From: Candidatus Neomicrothrix sp. UBA4542
GTDB lineage: Bacteria; Actinomycetota; Acidimicrobiia; Acidimicrobiales; Poriferisodalaceae
Reading direction: 5' to 3'
DNA length: 7,340 bases
Assembly: GCA_002388005.1 (NCBI GenBank)
Contig: DGLO01000084.1
Coordinates: 19,000-26,339 of the forward strand
Shown: positions 6,441-7,340 of the stretch, in pieces
Layout of the letters: each line of letters opens with the position of its first letter
Numbering within the stretch: the first letter of the stretch is position 1
Made by a program: the position numbers and the translations under genes
The notes under the pieces: generated by a model
What the model was told of the DNA's origin: nothing
The model's input: the letters and a program-made list of their open reading frames with translations, nothing else
Database searches by the model: none

Positions 6441-7001
6441 ATGACTCGACTCGTGATTTTAGGGAAACAAGGAGCTGGCAAAGGCACACAATGCGCGTTG
6501 CTAGCCAAGCACTACCACATACCCCACATATCCACCGGTGACATGCTTCGAACAGCAGTCGCGGAAGGCACCCATCTTGGTCTACAAGCCAAAGCAATAA
6601 TGGAAGCCGGCGAACTTGTTTCGGACGAAATCATCCTCGGTATCGTCCACGAGCGCCTCACCCAAGCTGACGCGCAACTTGGATTCCTACTGGACGGATT
6701 TCCTCGCACTGACGCCCAAGCACAAGGCCTGATGGCCATGCTCGCACCAAACAAAATTGACGTCGCACTCGACATTGATGTCCCCGACGACGTCGTGACA
6801 AAACGAATGTTGGCCAGAGGTCGAGATGACGACACTCCCGAAGCTATGCAACGGCGCCTCGAGCTGTACCAGACAGAAACCGCTCCGCTCTTGGAGCTCT
6901 TCTCGAAGGGCGGGTTTTTGGTCTCCGTTGATGGACTCGGAACCGAACTAGAAGTCCACGGCCGCGTCATTGACGCGATTGAAAGAAATCGTTCACTATG
7001 A
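6441..7001 (+). CDS. adk: Adenylate kinase, short-LID form
   Basis: Adenylate kinase catalyses AMP + ATP = 2 ADP in the cytoplasm. The 186-residue product has the P-loop GKQGAGKGTQ at 8-17 and the AMP-binding TGDMLR at 32-37. The signature DGFPRT is at 85-90, with R89 as the expected phosphate-contacting arginine. At 122-141 the sequence RMLARGRDDDTPEAMQRRLE runs directly through where long-form enzymes have a LID of about 30 residues with a zinc-binding cysteine set. This is therefore the short type, like the roughly 181-residue enzyme of Mycobacterium. The P-loop has KQ where many enzymes have PP or AP. It lies 15 bases after secY, a usual spc position, with a weak ribosome-binding site. 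It is intact. Confidence 0.96.
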   Translation: MTRLVILGKQGAGKGTQCALLAKHYHIPHISTGDMLRTAVAEGTHLGLQAKAIMEAGELVSDEIILGIVHERLTQADAQLGFLLDGFPRTDAQAQGLMAMLAPNKIDVALDIDVPDDVVTKRMLARGRDDDTPEAMQRRLELYQTETAPLLELFSKGGFLVSVDGLGTELEVHGRVIDAIERNRSL

Positions 7002-7141
7002 CGCCTAGATTGGTGCCTGAACCGGCGCACGGTATGCTCTTTCTTCGGCTCGTTGGTGGAACCAACAACGCCGCGTCCGCACCCGGTCGCGTTCTTGGGG
7101 TCATACCTACCCCGCGACCCCAGCCCCAGGTATCCCAATGA
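6998..7141 (+). CDS. Possible 47-codon small ORF between adk and rpmJ
   Basis: An ATG at 6998 overlaps the adk stop (ATGA), and the frame runs open to a TGA at 7139-7141 that overlaps the rpmJ start (ATGA). The predicted peptide begins MTPRLVPEPAHGMLFLRLVG and ends in a Pro/Gln-rich tail (TPRPQPQVSQ). It has no family resemblance that I recognise and does not look like IF-1 or methionine aminopeptidase, which often occupy this place. The exact fit between neighbours is suggestive, but the ending at ATGA is automatic because rpmJ starts ATGAAG, and there is no clear Shine-Dalgarno. The stretch may instead be a non-coding leader. Weak candidate. Confidence 0.22.
   Translation: MTPRLVPEPAHGMLFLRLVGGTNNAASAPGRVLGVIPTPRPQPQVSQ
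7010..7038 (+). promoter_or_regulatory. Candidate sigma-70-type promoter for rpmJ-rpsM
   Basis: TTGGTG at 7010-7015 and TATGCT at 7033-7038 are separated by exactly 17 bases. The first matches TTGACA at three of six positions, all in the strong TTG part. The second matches TATAAT at four of six, including the key second A and last T. It lies in the widest gap in the window, just upstream of the alpha-cluster genes (L36, S13 and presumably S11, S4, RpoA), where a separate promoter is common. Initiation would fall near 7044-7047, giving a leader of about 90 bases. It was found by eye. Confidence 0.4.
7052..7066 (+). repeat. Inverted repeat (6-bp stem, 3-base loop) in the rpmJ leader
   Basis: GTTGGT, a GGA loop, then ACCAAC form a perfect short hairpin just downstream of the candidate start region. 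No T-run follows, so it is not an intrinsic terminator. It could be a leader structure or chance. Confidence 0.4.
7095..7130 (+). promoter_or_regulatory. Alternative hairpins close to the rpmJ ribosome-binding site
   Basis: TTGGGGTC (7095-7102) can pair with GACCCCAG (7116-7123), giving seven Watson-Crick pairs plus one G-U around a 13-base loop. The same G-run can instead pair with CCCCAGG (7124-7130), using CTTGGGG at 7094-7100, or with ACCCC at 7109-7113. The second option would bury AGG (7128-7130), the only Shine-Dalgarno-like bases before the rpmJ ATG, 7 bases upstream. Mutually exclusive pairings next to a start site are what a translational switch would look like, but C-rich DNA also produces them by chance. 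Confidence 0.3.
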
Positions 7142-7251
7142 AGGTCCGTCCCAGCGTCAAAAAGATCTGTGATAAGTGCCGAGTGATCCGGCGCCACGGT
7201 CGCATTCGCGTAATTTGCCCTAACCCGCGCCATAAGCAGCGGCAGGGATAG
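7138..7251 (+). CDS. rpmJ: 50S ribosomal protein L36, zinc-binding form
   Basis: L36 is the smallest 50S protein and stabilises 23S rRNA near the factor-binding side. This 37-residue gene reads MKVRPSVKKICDKCRVIRRH and ends in PNPRHKQRQG. It has the zinc ribbon C11-x2-C14-x12-C27-x4-H32, so it is the cysteine-containing (C+) type. Length and sequence are exactly those of the family. The ATG at 7138 is fixed by the conserved MKVRPSVK. The Shine-Dalgarno is poor (AGG at 7128-7130). Its usual neighbour infA does not precede it here; rpsM follows after 12 bases. Confidence 0.97.
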   Translation: MKVRPSVKKICDKCRVIRRHGRIRVICPNPRHKQRQG

Positions 7252-7254
7252 GAG
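7248..7254 (+). promoter_or_regulatory. Shine-Dalgarno site of rpsM
   Basis: ATAGGAG overlaps the rpmJ stop codon and ends 9 bases before the ATG at 7264. Confidence 0.6.
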
Positions 7255-7263
7255 TTTCTAGCT

Positions 7264-7340
7264 ATGGCACGTATCGCAGGAATCGACATCCCTCGGGAAA
7301 AACGAGTCGAGATCTCACTCACCTATATCTACGGAATCGG
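7264..7340 (+). CDS. rpsM: 30S ribosomal protein S13, N-terminal part (runs off the window)
   Basis: S13 sits in the 30S head, contacts the P-site tRNA and forms bridges with the 50S subunit. Only the first 25 codons and two bases are present, reading MARIAGIDIPREKRVEISLT and then YIYGI. This is the canonical S13 start, where the first helix-turn-helix-like segment LTYIYGIG binds rRNA. The order rpmJ-rpsM is standard for the alpha cluster, and rpsK, rpsD and rpoA are expected next, outside the window. The gene is cut by the window edge and shows no sign of damage. Confidence 0.95.
   Translation, partial: MARIAGIDIPREKRVEISLTYIYGI

Noticed and set aside
7052..7066. The GTTGGT/ACCAAC hairpin as a terminator for adk
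   Set aside because: The stem is short and no run of T follows, so it does not fit an intrinsic terminator.
6512..7138. A 208-codon open frame on the - strand across adk and the gap
   Set aside because: It lies opposite the clearly coding adk gene. Its product is Ser/Arg-rich with no recognisable domain, as expected for an antisense shadow of a gene with biased codons.
1..7340. A defence system, mobile element or other new accessory system
   Set aside because: Apart from the short segment before rpmJ, the window is filled by standard ribosomal, secY and adk genes in conserved order. No transposase, integrase, repeat array or atypical segment is visible.

Overview
The window is a continuous piece of a bacterial ribosomal-protein superoperon, from the end of an S10-type cluster through the spc cluster into the start of the alpha cluster. 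All genes are on the + strand. The order is rpsC (3' tail), rplP, rpmC, rpsQ, rplN, rplX, rplE, rpsN, rpsH, rplF, rplR, rpsE, rpmD, rplO, secY, adk, rpmJ, rpsM (5' end). Every assignment rests on conserved family motifs and on the well-known gene order. I see no mobile element, CRISPR array, tRNA, rRNA or accessory system.

The likely source is a high- to mid-GC actinobacterium, possibly class Acidimicrobiia from an uncultured or aquatic lineage. The reasons are a short zinc-binding S14 (61 aa), a 186-aa adenylate kinase with a short cysteine-free LID, an S5 with a long Asn/Arg/Asp-rich N-terminal extension, GTG and TTG starts, and protein sequences that look actinobacterial. The base composition is only moderately GC-rich by eye. 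The class-level assignment comes from remembered family resemblance and is tentative.

Layout: positions 1-968 hold the S10-cluster end (S3 tail, L16, L29, S17). Positions 985-5090 hold the spc ribosomal genes L14, L24, L5, S14, S8, L6, L18, S5, L30 and L15. L30 (4406-4585) is a short gene that begins at a GTG overlapping the rpsE stop. SecY (5103-6425, TTG start) and adenylate kinase (6441-7001) follow. Next comes the only appreciable non-ribosomal gap (7002-7137), then L36 (7138-7251) and the first 25 codons of S13.

The genes are packed very tightly. Six junctions overlap by 1-4 bases (TAATG, ATGA, GTGA or TGATG), and the others are about 1 to 16 bases apart, so translational coupling within one long transcript is likely. 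Most products are assembled together into the ribosome. SecY forms the membrane channel for exported and inserted proteins, and Adk supplies ADP/ATP balance.

The one place worth a second look is 7002-7137. The map and infA genes that often lie between adk and rpmJ are not there. In their place is a short segment with a plausible sigma-70-type promoter (TTGGTG, 17 bp, TATGCT), inverted repeats that could fold in the leader of rpmJ, and an open 47-codon frame that overlaps both neighbours by 4 bases. These are alternative or overlapping readings of one short stretch and none is proven.
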